Of a DNA stretch of 9,177 bases, positions 1-5,815 are shown in pieces (the stretch's first letter is position 1; each line of letters starts with the position of its first letter). The DNA is from CADEDV01 sp036374495 (lineage in GTDB: Bacteria; Bacteroidota; Bacteroidia; Chitinophagales; Chitinophagaceae): the NCBI GenBank assembly GCA_965652975.1, contig CBFGYO010000154.1, forward strand, positions 1-9,177, in the 5' to 3' direction. Position numbers and translations under genes: made by a program. The notes below the pieces were generated by a model that saw only the letters and a list, made by a program, of their open reading frames with translations, made no database searches and was not told the DNA's origin.

Positions 1-21
1 TTAATGAAATAATTTATTTTA

Positions 22-38
22 GGGTATTGAACTTACCC
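22..38. repeat. Short inverted repeat upstream of the OmpA-family gene
   Basis: GGGTA (22-26) and TACCC (34-38) form a perfect 5-bp dyad around a 7-nt centre. It sits between where -33 and -7 elements would lie, so it could be an operator. It could equally be a weak terminator of a gene upstream of the window, because five Ts follow at 43-47. The sequence alone does not decide. Confidence 0.25.
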
Positions 39-40
39 GT

Positions 41-48
41 TATTTTTG
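41..48 (+). promoter_or_regulatory. Putative Bacteroidota -7 promoter box for the OmpA-family gene
   Basis: TATTTTTG matches the Bacteroidota sigma-70 -7 consensus TAnnTTTG at all fixed positions. Transcription would start near 54-57 and leave a leader of about 20 nt before the ATG at 76. No good -33 TTTG element is visible at the expected distance; the spacer instead holds a GGGTA/TACCC dyad (22-38). The box overlaps a possible TTG start at 46, which argues that translation begins at 76. Confidence 0.5.
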
Positions 49-75
49 CTCAGATTTAAACCAAACTATCTCTTT

Positions 76-1416
76 ATGAAGAAGTTACTAGCTGCCTGCC
101 TAGCTGTATACTTTATTGTTCCGGCCATGAAAGCTCAGGATGATGATGAAATCAGGAGACCGGCAATTGGTATCAGCTTTTCACTTACCGATTTTGAAAC
201 TGCCAACCTCATTAGGACTACTTCCATCAACAAGGTTCTCGGAAATAAGCAATGGGCGGATTTGAGCGATATGTCCCCCGGTATCGGTATACATTACTTC
301 AAGGGATTGAGGAAGCATATGGACTTTGCGGTAACGTTGAATGGATCATTTGTACGCTACCCGATGCCCAATAAAACTTTTAGCAACGATAAATTTCTGC
401 TTGCTGCTGATGCACAGATCAATTTTAAAATGGTATCTGAAAAATACTGGGTACAACCTTACCTGCTCGCAGGGGTAGGCGGACACATGTATGGAAAATA
501 CTGGGGTGCATTCATTCCACTCGGCCTTGGATTAAAGGTTAATTTCTTTGATGACGCCCACCTGTTTGTTACTACTCAATACCGCGTGCCGGTGACTACA
601 GAAACGGCTAACTATCATTTCCAACATAATATTGGCATCGCAGGAGCGATCGGTAAAAAGAAAGAGCCAAAAGTAATCGCACCTCCGCCACCTCCAGTGC
701 CGGCTGATACAGATGGTGATGGCATTCTCGATCCGGCAGATAAATGTCCTACTGTACCTGGTCTCGCGAAGTATGAAGGATGCCCAATACCAGACACTGA
801 TAAAGATGGTATCAATGACGAAGATGATAAATGTCCTACCGTTGCCGGTCTTGCGAAATACCAGGGATGTCCGGTACCTGATACCGACAATGACGGCATC
901 AATGACGAAGAAGATAAATGTCCTACTGTTGCCGGCGTAGCCCGTTACCAGGGTTGCCCTATTCCTGATGCAGATGGCGATGGCGTGAATGATGAAGAAG
1001 ACAAGTGTCCAAATCTCGCTGGTGTGCGCGAAAACCAGGGATGTCCATTGATCAGGGAAGAAGTAAAAAATCGTCTCAATTATGTTGCCCAACATACTCT
1101 CTTTATAACTGGTAGCGCCAAGCTGCAAAAATCATCACTTAAAGGACTGGATGAAGTGGTGAAGTATATGAAAGAGAATCCTGAAATCGAATTGGCTATT
1201 GATGGTCATACGGACAATACAGGTGCGGATGATGCCAACCAGAAGCTGAGCGATAACAGGGCAGCCGCCGTAAAAGCGTATATCGTTGGCAAGGGTATTG
1301 ATGAAAGCCGAATTACATCCACAGGTTATGGCGAATCAAAACCAATTGCTGATAATAAGACAGCGGCGGGTCGCACGAAGAACAGGAGAGTGGAGATGAG
1401 GTTGAGTTACTACTAG
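76..1416 (+). CDS. OmpA-family outer membrane protein with four thrombospondin type 3 repeats
   Basis: Probably anchors the outer membrane to peptidoglycan. The 446-residue product starts with a signal peptide (MKKLLAACLA..., likely cut after A20 in PAMKA|QDD). Residues about 30-190 are rich in aromatic/glycine strands typical of an OmpA-like beta-barrel (YLLAGVGGHMYG, IGIAGAIG). A proline linker (203-209) leads into four TSP3 repeats starting at D211, D240, D269 and D298, each with a calcium-binding DxDxDGxxD loop and a paired Cys (CP...GCP). Residues about 335-446 form the OmpA C-terminal domain: HTD with D380 and LSDNR with R395 match the diaminopimelate-binding Asp and Arg, followed by GYGESKP and GRTKNRRVE. 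ATG 76 is preferred over the in-frame TTG at 46 because it begins a canonical signal peptide and TTG 46 overlaps the -7 box. No Shine-Dalgarno is seen. It converges with the protease gene. The domain architecture is common in Bacteroidota; the exact paralogue is not identifiable. Confidence 0.93.
   Translation: MKKLLAACLAVYFIVPAMKAQDDDEIRRPAIGISFSLTDFETANLIRTTSINKVLGNKQWADLSDMSPGIGIHYFKGLRKHMDFAVTLNGSFVRYPMPNKTFSNDKFLLAADAQINFKMVSEKYWVQPYLLAGVGGHMYGKYWGAFIPLGLGLKVNFFDDAHLFVTTQYRVPVTTETANYHFQHNIGIAGAIGKKKEPKVIAPPPPPVPADTDGDGILDPADKCPTVPGLAKYEGCPIPDTDKDGINDEDDKCPTVAGLAKYQGCPVPDTDNDGINDEEDKCPTVAGVARYQGCPIPDADGDGVNDEEDKCPNLAGVRENQGCPLIREEVKNRLNYVAQHTLFITGSAKLQKSSLKGLDEVVKYMKENPEIELAIDGHTDNTGADDANQKLSDNRAAAVKAYIVGKGIDESRITSTGYGESKPIADNKTAAGRTKNRRVEMRLSYY
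706..1053 (+). repeat. In-gene tandem repeat, four units of 87 bp (TSP3 modules)
   Basis: Four in-frame units begin at 706, 793, 880 and 967, each encoding 29 residues with the pattern DxDxDGxxDxxDKCPxxxGxxxxxGCPxP. Unit length is exactly constant and there are no indels. Units 2 and 3 are the most alike at protein level (INDEEDKCPTVAG versus INDEDDKCPTVAG), which suggests recent duplication or gene conversion. The unit count could vary between strains. Confidence 0.88.
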
Positions 1417-1440
1417 ATAAGAATAGATAAAAGTTAAAAG

Positions 1441-1456
1441 CCTGCCGGCAGGCAGG
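1441..1456. repeat. GC-rich palindrome after the OmpA-family gene
   Basis: CCTGCCGGCAGG (1441-1452) is a perfect 12-nt palindrome, extended by a further CAGG to 1456. It sits in an AT-rich spacer between direct repeats of AAAAG/GATAAAAG type (1425-1440 and 1457-1470). From general familiarity, this CCTGCC/GGCAGG motif recurs in intergenic regions of Bacteroidota genomes; its role is unknown. Confidence 0.5.
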
Positions 1457-1458
1457 AT

Positions 1459-1519
1459 AAAAGATAAAAGTGGTATTAAGGCGGAGTTCCCGACCTGTAT
1501 CCTCTTTTATCTTTTTTTT
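1459..1519 (+). terminator. Putative hairpin plus T-tract terminator for the OmpA-family gene
   Basis: AAAAGATAAAAG (1459-1470) is exactly complementary to CTTTTATCTTTT (1504-1515), giving a 12-bp stem around a 33-nt loop. The right arm runs into eight Ts (1512-1519). The stem is AT-rich and the loop long, so strength is uncertain. It lies 43 bp after the stop codon and is the best terminator candidate for this transcript. Confidence 0.45.
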
Positions 1520-1548
1520 GTTTAGGGATGTTCCAATGGTTCGGGGAG

Positions 1549-1645
1549 TTTCTCGCGGCGAGCGCGGCGATTTGTTATGACGCGGAGATTTAGATTGGGC
1601 TTAGCGCCGCTGCGCTTCTTTGCGTACGTTGCGTGAAACAGCGGC
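1549..1645. repeat. Degenerate 9-nt-periodic inverted element (dispersed-repeat-like)
   Basis: The left arm contains CGCGGCGA twice with a 9-nt period (1554-1561, 1563-1570). The right arm has TGCG-led units at 1611, 1621 and 1630, ending in TTGCGTGAAA. The reverse complement of the right arm begins TTTCACGCAACG and parallels the left arm TTTCTCGCGGCG, so the two arms form an imperfect inverted repeat. GCCGCTG (1606-1612) and CAGCGGC (1639-1645) add a 7-bp stem. It resembles the non-coding TTTGCG-type elements dispersed in many bacterial genomes. Copy number elsewhere cannot be seen here. Confidence 0.45.
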
Positions 1646-1695
1646 CTACTGAAGTTTGCCACTGTTTTTGCAAGGTTAATATCAAACCTATATAA

Positions 1696-2583
1696 TCATT
1701 GCTCATAGTATTTGATATTGTTATCCCGAAGAAAGTTCTTGATAACATCGACATGCACACAATGTCCGACATTCAGAAAAGGTTGATTATTTACCCTGAT
1801 TGTTTTACCGTTGGTCTTTAACTCGAAATTTTTCATATCAAAGCCAAGATGCAGGTGATTAGTTCCCGACTGCATACCACATACCAGTCCGTCAGAAGTA
1901 AATAATGGTCCACCACTTTGACCACGTAAACCGGGAGTACTTAACTCGAGCCCAAAGATCGTGCGCTCATGAAGCAGGTGTCGTGTAAGCATTCCCTCGA
2001 TCGGGAAGCGGGGAGTTTCCACCTGGCCGGTTTCGGTCCATTCGATATCGTCTGTTGATTCATTATACCGGTAATTGGTGAATTCAGGGAACGGAAACCC
2101 CAGGCGGCAAAGGAATTTTCCCTGTTTAAGTATAGAACTGTCTTTTACAAAACGGGCATACGACTGGTAAGCAGGATTTTTGAAATTTTCAAACACCACG
2201 ATGCTGAGATCGTATATGGGATGATTGATCCATCGGTAAGCTGAAGTCGTTTCCGTAGTTACACCAACAAACAGTTCTTTTAATTGTATAAGCGCATCAG
2301 GTTTATAATTATACATTTCTTCCAGCGCTTTGATACGCTGGTTATATTTATTGTTACGACCTATCGCCATTTTTTCAGTACGAAACTTATTATAGTGTTC
2401 ATTAATCGCGAGGCGGTTACCCAATAAATTAATCACATGTCTACAGGTAACAGCAACTCCGTTTTCATTTACAAAAAATAGTGTAGCTGCACCTGGGGCA
2501 ACGGTTGTATCATTATAATTCCTCGAGATCGTGTGAATGGGCCTGGTGAAACGACCGACTTCTTCAATAGCATTAACAAACAT
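1696..2583 (-). CDS. Trypsin-like serine protease without a visible export signal
   Basis: This 295-residue protein has the trypsin-fold catalytic triad in order: H49 in VTCRHV (TAxHV-type motif), D125 in HPIYDLSIVVF, and S223 in GLRGQSGGPLF, preceding the typical DGLVCGMQSG strand. It should therefore be an active S1-type endopeptidase; the substrate is unknown. The N-terminus (MFVNAIEEVG...) has no hydrophobic segment, signal peptide or lipobox, and no PDZ domain follows, so it is unlike periplasmic HtrA/DegP proteases and is inferred to be cytoplasmic. Residues about 60-115 form a charged, probably helical insert between the His and Asp. ATG 2583 fits the start of the protease fold and has no Shine-Dalgarno. 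It lies 73 bp after the PBP gene on the same strand, but a terminator lies between, suggesting its own promoter; TATTATTG (2611-2604, minus strand) is a weak -7 candidate. Stand-alone trypsin-like peptidases of this kind exist in other bacteria, some beside defence genes, but no such partner is present here. Confidence 0.85.
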   Translation of the reverse strand: MFVNAIEEVGRFTRPIHTISRNYNDTTVAPGAATLFFVNENGVAVTCRHVINLLGNRLAINEHYNKFRTEKMAIGRNNKYNQRIKALEEMYNYKPDALIQLKELFVGVTTETTSAYRWINHPIYDLSIVVFENFKNPAYQSYARFVKDSSILKQGKFLCRLGFPFPEFTNYRYNESTDDIEWTETGQVETPRFPIEGMLTRHLLHERTIFGLELSTPGLRGQSGGPLFTSDGLVCGMQSGTNHLHLGFDMKNFELKTNGKTIRVNNQPFLNVGHCVHVDVIKNFLRDNNIKYYEQ

Positions 2584-2610
2584 GGTAGGGAAGATTTACG
2601 CAACAATAAT

Positions 2611-2635
2611 AAAAAACCGGCATCAAGCCGGTTTT
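2611..2635 (-). terminator. Intrinsic terminator of the class A PBP gene
   Basis: AAAACCGGC (2613-2621) and GCCGGTTTT (2627-2635) form a 9-bp stem with a 5-nt loop. Read on the minus strand, the stem is followed by an uninterrupted TTTTTT (2616-2611). It starts about 22 bp after the PBP stop codon and ends about 28 bp before the protease start, so it should largely uncouple the two genes. Confidence 0.8.
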
Positions 2636-2656
2636 GGTATGAGTAAGTTAAGCATC

Positions 2657-5077
2657 TTATTGTTCTTTCTCTTTCTTGCCGAATAATTTCTTCAGAAATC
2701 CTTTTTTCTTTTCTGGCTGATCCGATGGTGCACCTATCGGTTTCAAGTCGTCATTATTCTTCGCAGGGGGACGGTTGCTCGAATCTTTCTTTAATGGTTT
2801 GCCGTCATCATCCGTCACTGGTCTTGATTCAGGTCCTATATAATCATTGTTCATATAATCCTGCTCGGTACCCACACCCTGGTCCTGACCTTCGGCACCA
2901 GGTTCAATTGTTTCATTATAAAGATCCATGGGGTCAGCGCTATTGATCTCATTTTCCAATTCTTCGGGTTTTACAAATTTTGCATCTTTATCAATGCCCA
3001 GGGTTTTGTCTGCGTACACCTTTTTGAAAAAAGCTTCCCAAATAGGTCTCGCTGCTGCACCACCAAAACCGCTATTGCTTTCGTTGCGGATAAAACGGTC
3101 ATCGCATCCTACCCAGGCTCCAGCGAGTAGTTGGGGTGTATAGCCCATATACCATGCATCGGCATTATCATTCGTGGTTCCGGTTTTGCCTCCCATTTCG
3201 ATAGCCCCAAGGCGACTGCGCAATCCTTTGGCTGTTCCGATATCCACTGCACCCTGCATCATTTGAGCCATGTGATAGGCTGTGACTTCGCTGATGGCTT
3301 CCTTGCGGTTGGCGCTATAGTCGAATCTTTTTACAATATTTCCATTACGATCTTCTATGCGGCTTATAAAATACGGTTTTGTCGAAAAGCCACGCCCTGC
3401 AAAAATGCTGTAGCCCCACATCATTTCAAATAATGATAGATCACAGGAGCCAAGAGCAATGGAAGGGTGGGGTTCTACCTTGGTCGGTATATTGATGCGC
3501 CCCAGGAACTCTGCAAATTCACGGGGTCCCACCTGTTTCATGATATAAGCTGATGCACAGTTTCGGGAAAATGCAAGTGCACTTGCCATGGTAACTGTAC
3601 GCCCAGTACAGGTTTTACCGGTTGCCGGCACCAGTCGCCCTGCGCCAAAATTTTGCTGCACATCCTGCACAGGCGATTCAGCAGTCATACCCCGCTCTTC
3701 CATTGCCTGTGTATAGAGCAATGGTTTGATGGTAGAACCAACCTGCCTTTTGGTTTTCATATTCGCATGATCCAGCTTGTATGTTTTAAAATTAATTCCA
3801 CCCACCCAGGCTCTTACTTCGCCAGTTACGGGATCCATTACCATAAAGGCTGTCTGAACCATTTGGCGATGGTATTTTATGGAATCATACGGCGTCATCA
3901 CCGTATCTTTTTCTCTCTTGGAGTTCCAGGCAAACACTTTCATTGGCACTTTCTTATAAAATGTTGCTTTGATCTCTTTATCACTCAATCCGTCTTCTGC
4001 AAGATTTTTCCAACGATCGCTTGCTTTCATTGCTGTAACCAGTACATTTTCATGTTCCTTCCATACACTTCCACTTTTAATCTCGGGGCGTGCATTCAAC
4101 CCTTTTTGAAGGATGGGCATTTGCAGCGCAACGGCCTCTTCGGCATACTCCTGCATACGTGGGTTGATGGTGGTGAATATTTTCAATCCGTCTTCATAAA
4201 TATCATAGCTATCGCCATTCGGTTTCTTTACACCTTTGAGGGCTTCCCTTACTTCATCTCGTAATATTTCCCTGAAATATGGTGCATACCCTGTGTTTTC
4301 ATCAAGCTTCTTATAATTCAGTTTGATGGGCAGCGTTTTTAACTTGGTAGCTTCTGCATCACTTATTTTATTATTTACGGCCATCTGGCCAAGTACGATA
4401 TCGCGACGTTCTTTAGATTGTTTGGGATTGCGTCGCGGATTGTAAGTGTAATTTGCTTTCAGCATACCGATGAGCACGGCCGCCTCTTCTATATTCAACC
4501 TGTCGGGCTCTTTCTGGAAAAACGTACGAGATGCGTTCCTGATGCCATAGATATTATCTCCGAAAGGCACGGCATTCAGGTATAATGTAATGATCTCTTC
4601 TTTAGTAAAATTTCTTTCCAACTTTACCGCGATGATCCACTCCTTTAATTTTTCCAGTACACGTGTGGCTTTGCTTTTTCTACCATGGTCGAGGAGCGCC
4701 TTGGCCAACTGTTGGGTAATGGTGCTGCCACCGCCCTGGCGGCCGAAGGAAGAGAATGCTCTCAGTGTTGATTTGAAATCTATTCCGGCATGACTATAAA
4801 AACGTTCATCTTCCGTAGCTACGAGTGCATTGATTACGTGGGGGGAGATGTCGCGGTATTTTACGTTGCTGCGGTTGCCTCGTTCGGTATAATATTTACC
4901 CATCAGCGTACCATCTACCGCATATACTTCAGATGCCTGTTGAATGGTAGGATTCTGAAGATCCTGGAGTGAAGGCATTTTGCCGAAGACTCCAAAATTT
5001 GCCAGGATAATAAGCAGGACAAAAAAACCGAAACCAATGAGGAAGATGCGCCAGAAAATTCGGACAGAACGTTTCAT
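2657..5077 (-). CDS. Class A penicillin-binding protein (PBP1A-like), bifunctional peptidoglycan synthase
   Basis: It polymerises lipid II into glycan strands and cross-links the stem peptides, from an inner-membrane anchor facing the periplasm. The 806-residue product has one N-terminal membrane segment (about 7-29). The GT51 glycosyltransferase domain follows (about 50-225): ATEDERFYSH with catalytic E89, GGSTITQQLAK (116-126), and RNFTKEEIITLYLN with second glutamate E161. The transpeptidase domain (about 405-690) has S448-TI-K451 (nucleophile Ser in SxxK), S504-R-N506 (SxN) and K631-TGT (KTG). All catalytic motifs are intact and length is normal for the family. The tail from about 695 is low-complexity and acidic, then turns strongly basic (PEKKKGFLKKLFGKKEKEQ). 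ATG 5077 directly precedes the basic-plus-hydrophobic anchor. It has its own terminator and a 738-bp upstream gap, so it is probably monocistronic. It is closest to mrcA/ponA-type proteins, but the paralogue cannot be fixed from sequence alone. Confidence 0.95.
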   Translation of the reverse strand: MKRSVRIFWRIFLIGFGFFVLLIILANFGVFGKMPSLQDLQNPTIQQASEVYAVDGTLMGKYYTERGNRSNVKYRDISPHVINALVATEDERFYSHAGIDFKSTLRAFSSFGRQGGGSTITQQLAKALLDHGRKSKATRVLEKLKEWIIAVKLERNFTKEEIITLYLNAVPFGDNIYGIRNASRTFFQKEPDRLNIEEAAVLIGMLKANYTYNPRRNPKQSKERRDIVLGQMAVNNKISDAEATKLKTLPIKLNYKKLDENTGYAPYFREILRDEVREALKGVKKPNGDSYDIYEDGLKIFTTINPRMQEYAEEAVALQMPILQKGLNARPEIKSGSVWKEHENVLVTAMKASDRWKNLAEDGLSDKEIKATFYKKVPMKVFAWNSKREKDTVMTPYDSIKYHRQMVQTAFMVMDPVTGEVRAWVGGINFKTYKLDHANMKTKRQVGSTIKPLLYTQAMEERGMTAESPVQDVQQNFGAGRLVPATGKTCTGRTVTMASALAFSRNCASAYIMKQVGPREFAEFLGRINIPTKVEPHPSIALGSCDLSLFEMMWGYSIFAGRGFSTKPYFISRIEDRNGNIVKRFDYSANRKEAISEVTAYHMAQMMQGAVDIGTAKGLRSRLGAIEMGGKTGTTNDNADAWYMGYTPQLLAGAWVGCDDRFIRNESNSGFGGAAARPIWEAFFKKVYADKTLGIDKDAKFVKPEELENEINSADPMDLYNETIEPGAEGQDQGVGTEQDYMNNDYIGPESRPVTDDDGKPLKKDSSNRPPAKNNDDLKPIGAPSDQPEKKKGFLKKLFGKKEKEQ

Positions 5078-5118
5078 ACGTATTGAATAATTAAATGATG
5101 CAGAATGCCTTTACACCG

Positions 5119-5147
5119 CAAAAATCATGCTCCGAAAATAAACAAAA
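5119..5147 (-). promoter_or_regulatory. Possible promoter of the class A PBP gene
   Basis: On the minus strand TTTTG (5147-5143) is followed after 16 nt by GATTTTTG (5126-5119). These approximate the Bacteroidota -33 (TTTG) and -7 (TAnnTTTG) elements, with one mismatch in the -7 box and a slightly short spacer. It lies about 40 bp upstream of the ATG at 5077, a sensible leader length. Confidence 0.35.
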
Positions 5148-5247
5148 GGTTGGCGGTTGTGTAAGCAACCTGATTAATTTTTTGCCAAAAAGAAGTGGGG
5201 AATGAAGTAGGGTAAATTTCAGGTGACTTTATGTGTATGGTTAATAG

Positions 5248-5262
5248 CCAATAGGTTATTGG
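5248..5262. repeat. Small perfect dyad CCAATA/TATTGG
   Basis: CCAATA (5248-5253) and TATTGG (5257-5262) are perfect inverted arms around GGT. It lies about 170 bp upstream of the PBP start codon. It could be a protein-binding site or chance; no T-run follows, so a terminator is unlikely. Confidence 0.25.
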
Positions 5263-5460
5263 AGATGCATCCGGAAAATTTAGGAATAGGGGTAAAAATC
5301 TGAATTGTCTTGTGAATTACTTGAGGTGTGTGTTTATTGTGAGTGGGAGAGTTGAAAGGTGGGATGAGTTTTAAGGATGGGGGTACATACCCGCAACAAA
5401 AATTTATGGAGAAATTGAATTAAACGCTGAGGCTTCAAACGAATAAAACAATGGCGGTCA

Positions 5461-5679
5461 GGTGAAATCAAATTTTAATAAAAATTCGGTATTACTACCT
5501 CTACTACGACAATCAAAAACCCTCCCCACCCGGTGGGCCCTCCCCCAGCCACCACCTACCAGTTTGTCAAGCCCCTTTATTTGAGGTACGATAAATGACA
5601 TATCCCGAGAATTAAGGATCTCACTTACAGTAACCACACTAATACCAGGCAGTTTGGCTATTCTACTCCAACTCGTTAT
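5461..5679 (-). pseudogene. Possible fossil of a LacI-type regulator N-terminus
   Basis: An open stretch of 73 codons on the minus strand, between stops at 5680-5682 and 5458-5460, begins ITSWSR and then encodes IAKLPGISVVTVSEILN (5661-5611). This closely resembles the helix-turn-helix of LacI-family regulators (typically IAKLAGVSxxTVSRVLN). An ATG one frame away (5685-5683, reading MNNELE then a stop) could be the original start joined by a frameshift. After about SRDMSF the frame no longer resembles LacI and enters the G-rich tract. No effector-binding domain is present, so at most a remnant survives. The match is short and could be coincidental. Confidence 0.3.
5520..5546 (-). other. G-quadruplex-capable tract
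   Basis: On the minus strand the segment has five G-runs of 5, 3, 3, 4 and 3 separated by loops of 1, 6, 1 and 1 nt, which fits the usual G3+N1-7 pattern. The central CCCACC/GGTGGG (5526-5537 region) can alternatively pair as a small hairpin. It is strikingly GC-rich compared with its AT-rich surroundings. It lies 270 bp downstream of the PorW-like stop and about 440 bp upstream of the PBP start. Confidence 0.5.
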
Positions 5680-5815
5680 TCATAGATATCGTACGCTTAA
5701 CATGTATACACGCAATACAAATATCCCTCAACAACGGGCGGAAACCATGGGAAAAAAACAATAAATAAATAGAAAAAAAGTCAGCCTTGTCAGTTCTTAA
5801 TAACACAAAACAATC

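Larger units (their letters stand above)
5078..5815. other. 738-bp intergenic region without an intact gene
   Basis: It separates two minus-strand genes, so it holds the 3' end of the PorW-like transcript and the promoter of the PBP gene. I see no full-length reading frame with a credible start. It contains a possible regulator fossil (5461-5679), a G-quadruplex-capable tract (5520-5546), a CCAATA/TATTGG dyad (5248-5262) and an A/T-rich segment (5752-5780). No clear hairpin terminator follows the PorW stop: a minus-strand T7 run (5779-5773) has only direct GTCAG repeats beside it. No tRNA, rRNA or riboswitch fold was recognised. Confidence 0.7.

Noticed and set aside
46..75. TTG start at 46 giving a 10-residue longer OmpA-family protein
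   Set aside because: It overlaps the -7 box and would place extra residues before a canonical MKKLLA signal peptide; ATG 76 is the better start.
706..1053. CRISPR-like array
   Set aside because: The 87-bp periodic units are in-frame TSP3 protein repeats with no spacer structure.
532..1128. Long open frames on the opposite strand of the OmpA-family gene (also 615-902)
   Set aside because: They mirror the TSP3 repeat periodicity and have no recognisable domain; shadows of the plus-strand gene.
3653..4264. 203-codon plus-strand open frame inside the PBP gene
   Set aside because: Antisense to the transpeptidase region, His/Phe/Cys-rich with no domain; a shadow of a gene with all its catalytic motifs.
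2583..5077. Protease and PBP as a functional operon
   Set aside because: A strong hairpin with T6 on the minus strand lies between them, so co-transcription is unlikely to be the rule.
5773..5800. Intrinsic terminator after the porW-like gene
   Set aside because: A T-run is present, but the adjacent GTCAG copies are direct rather than inverted, so no stem forms.
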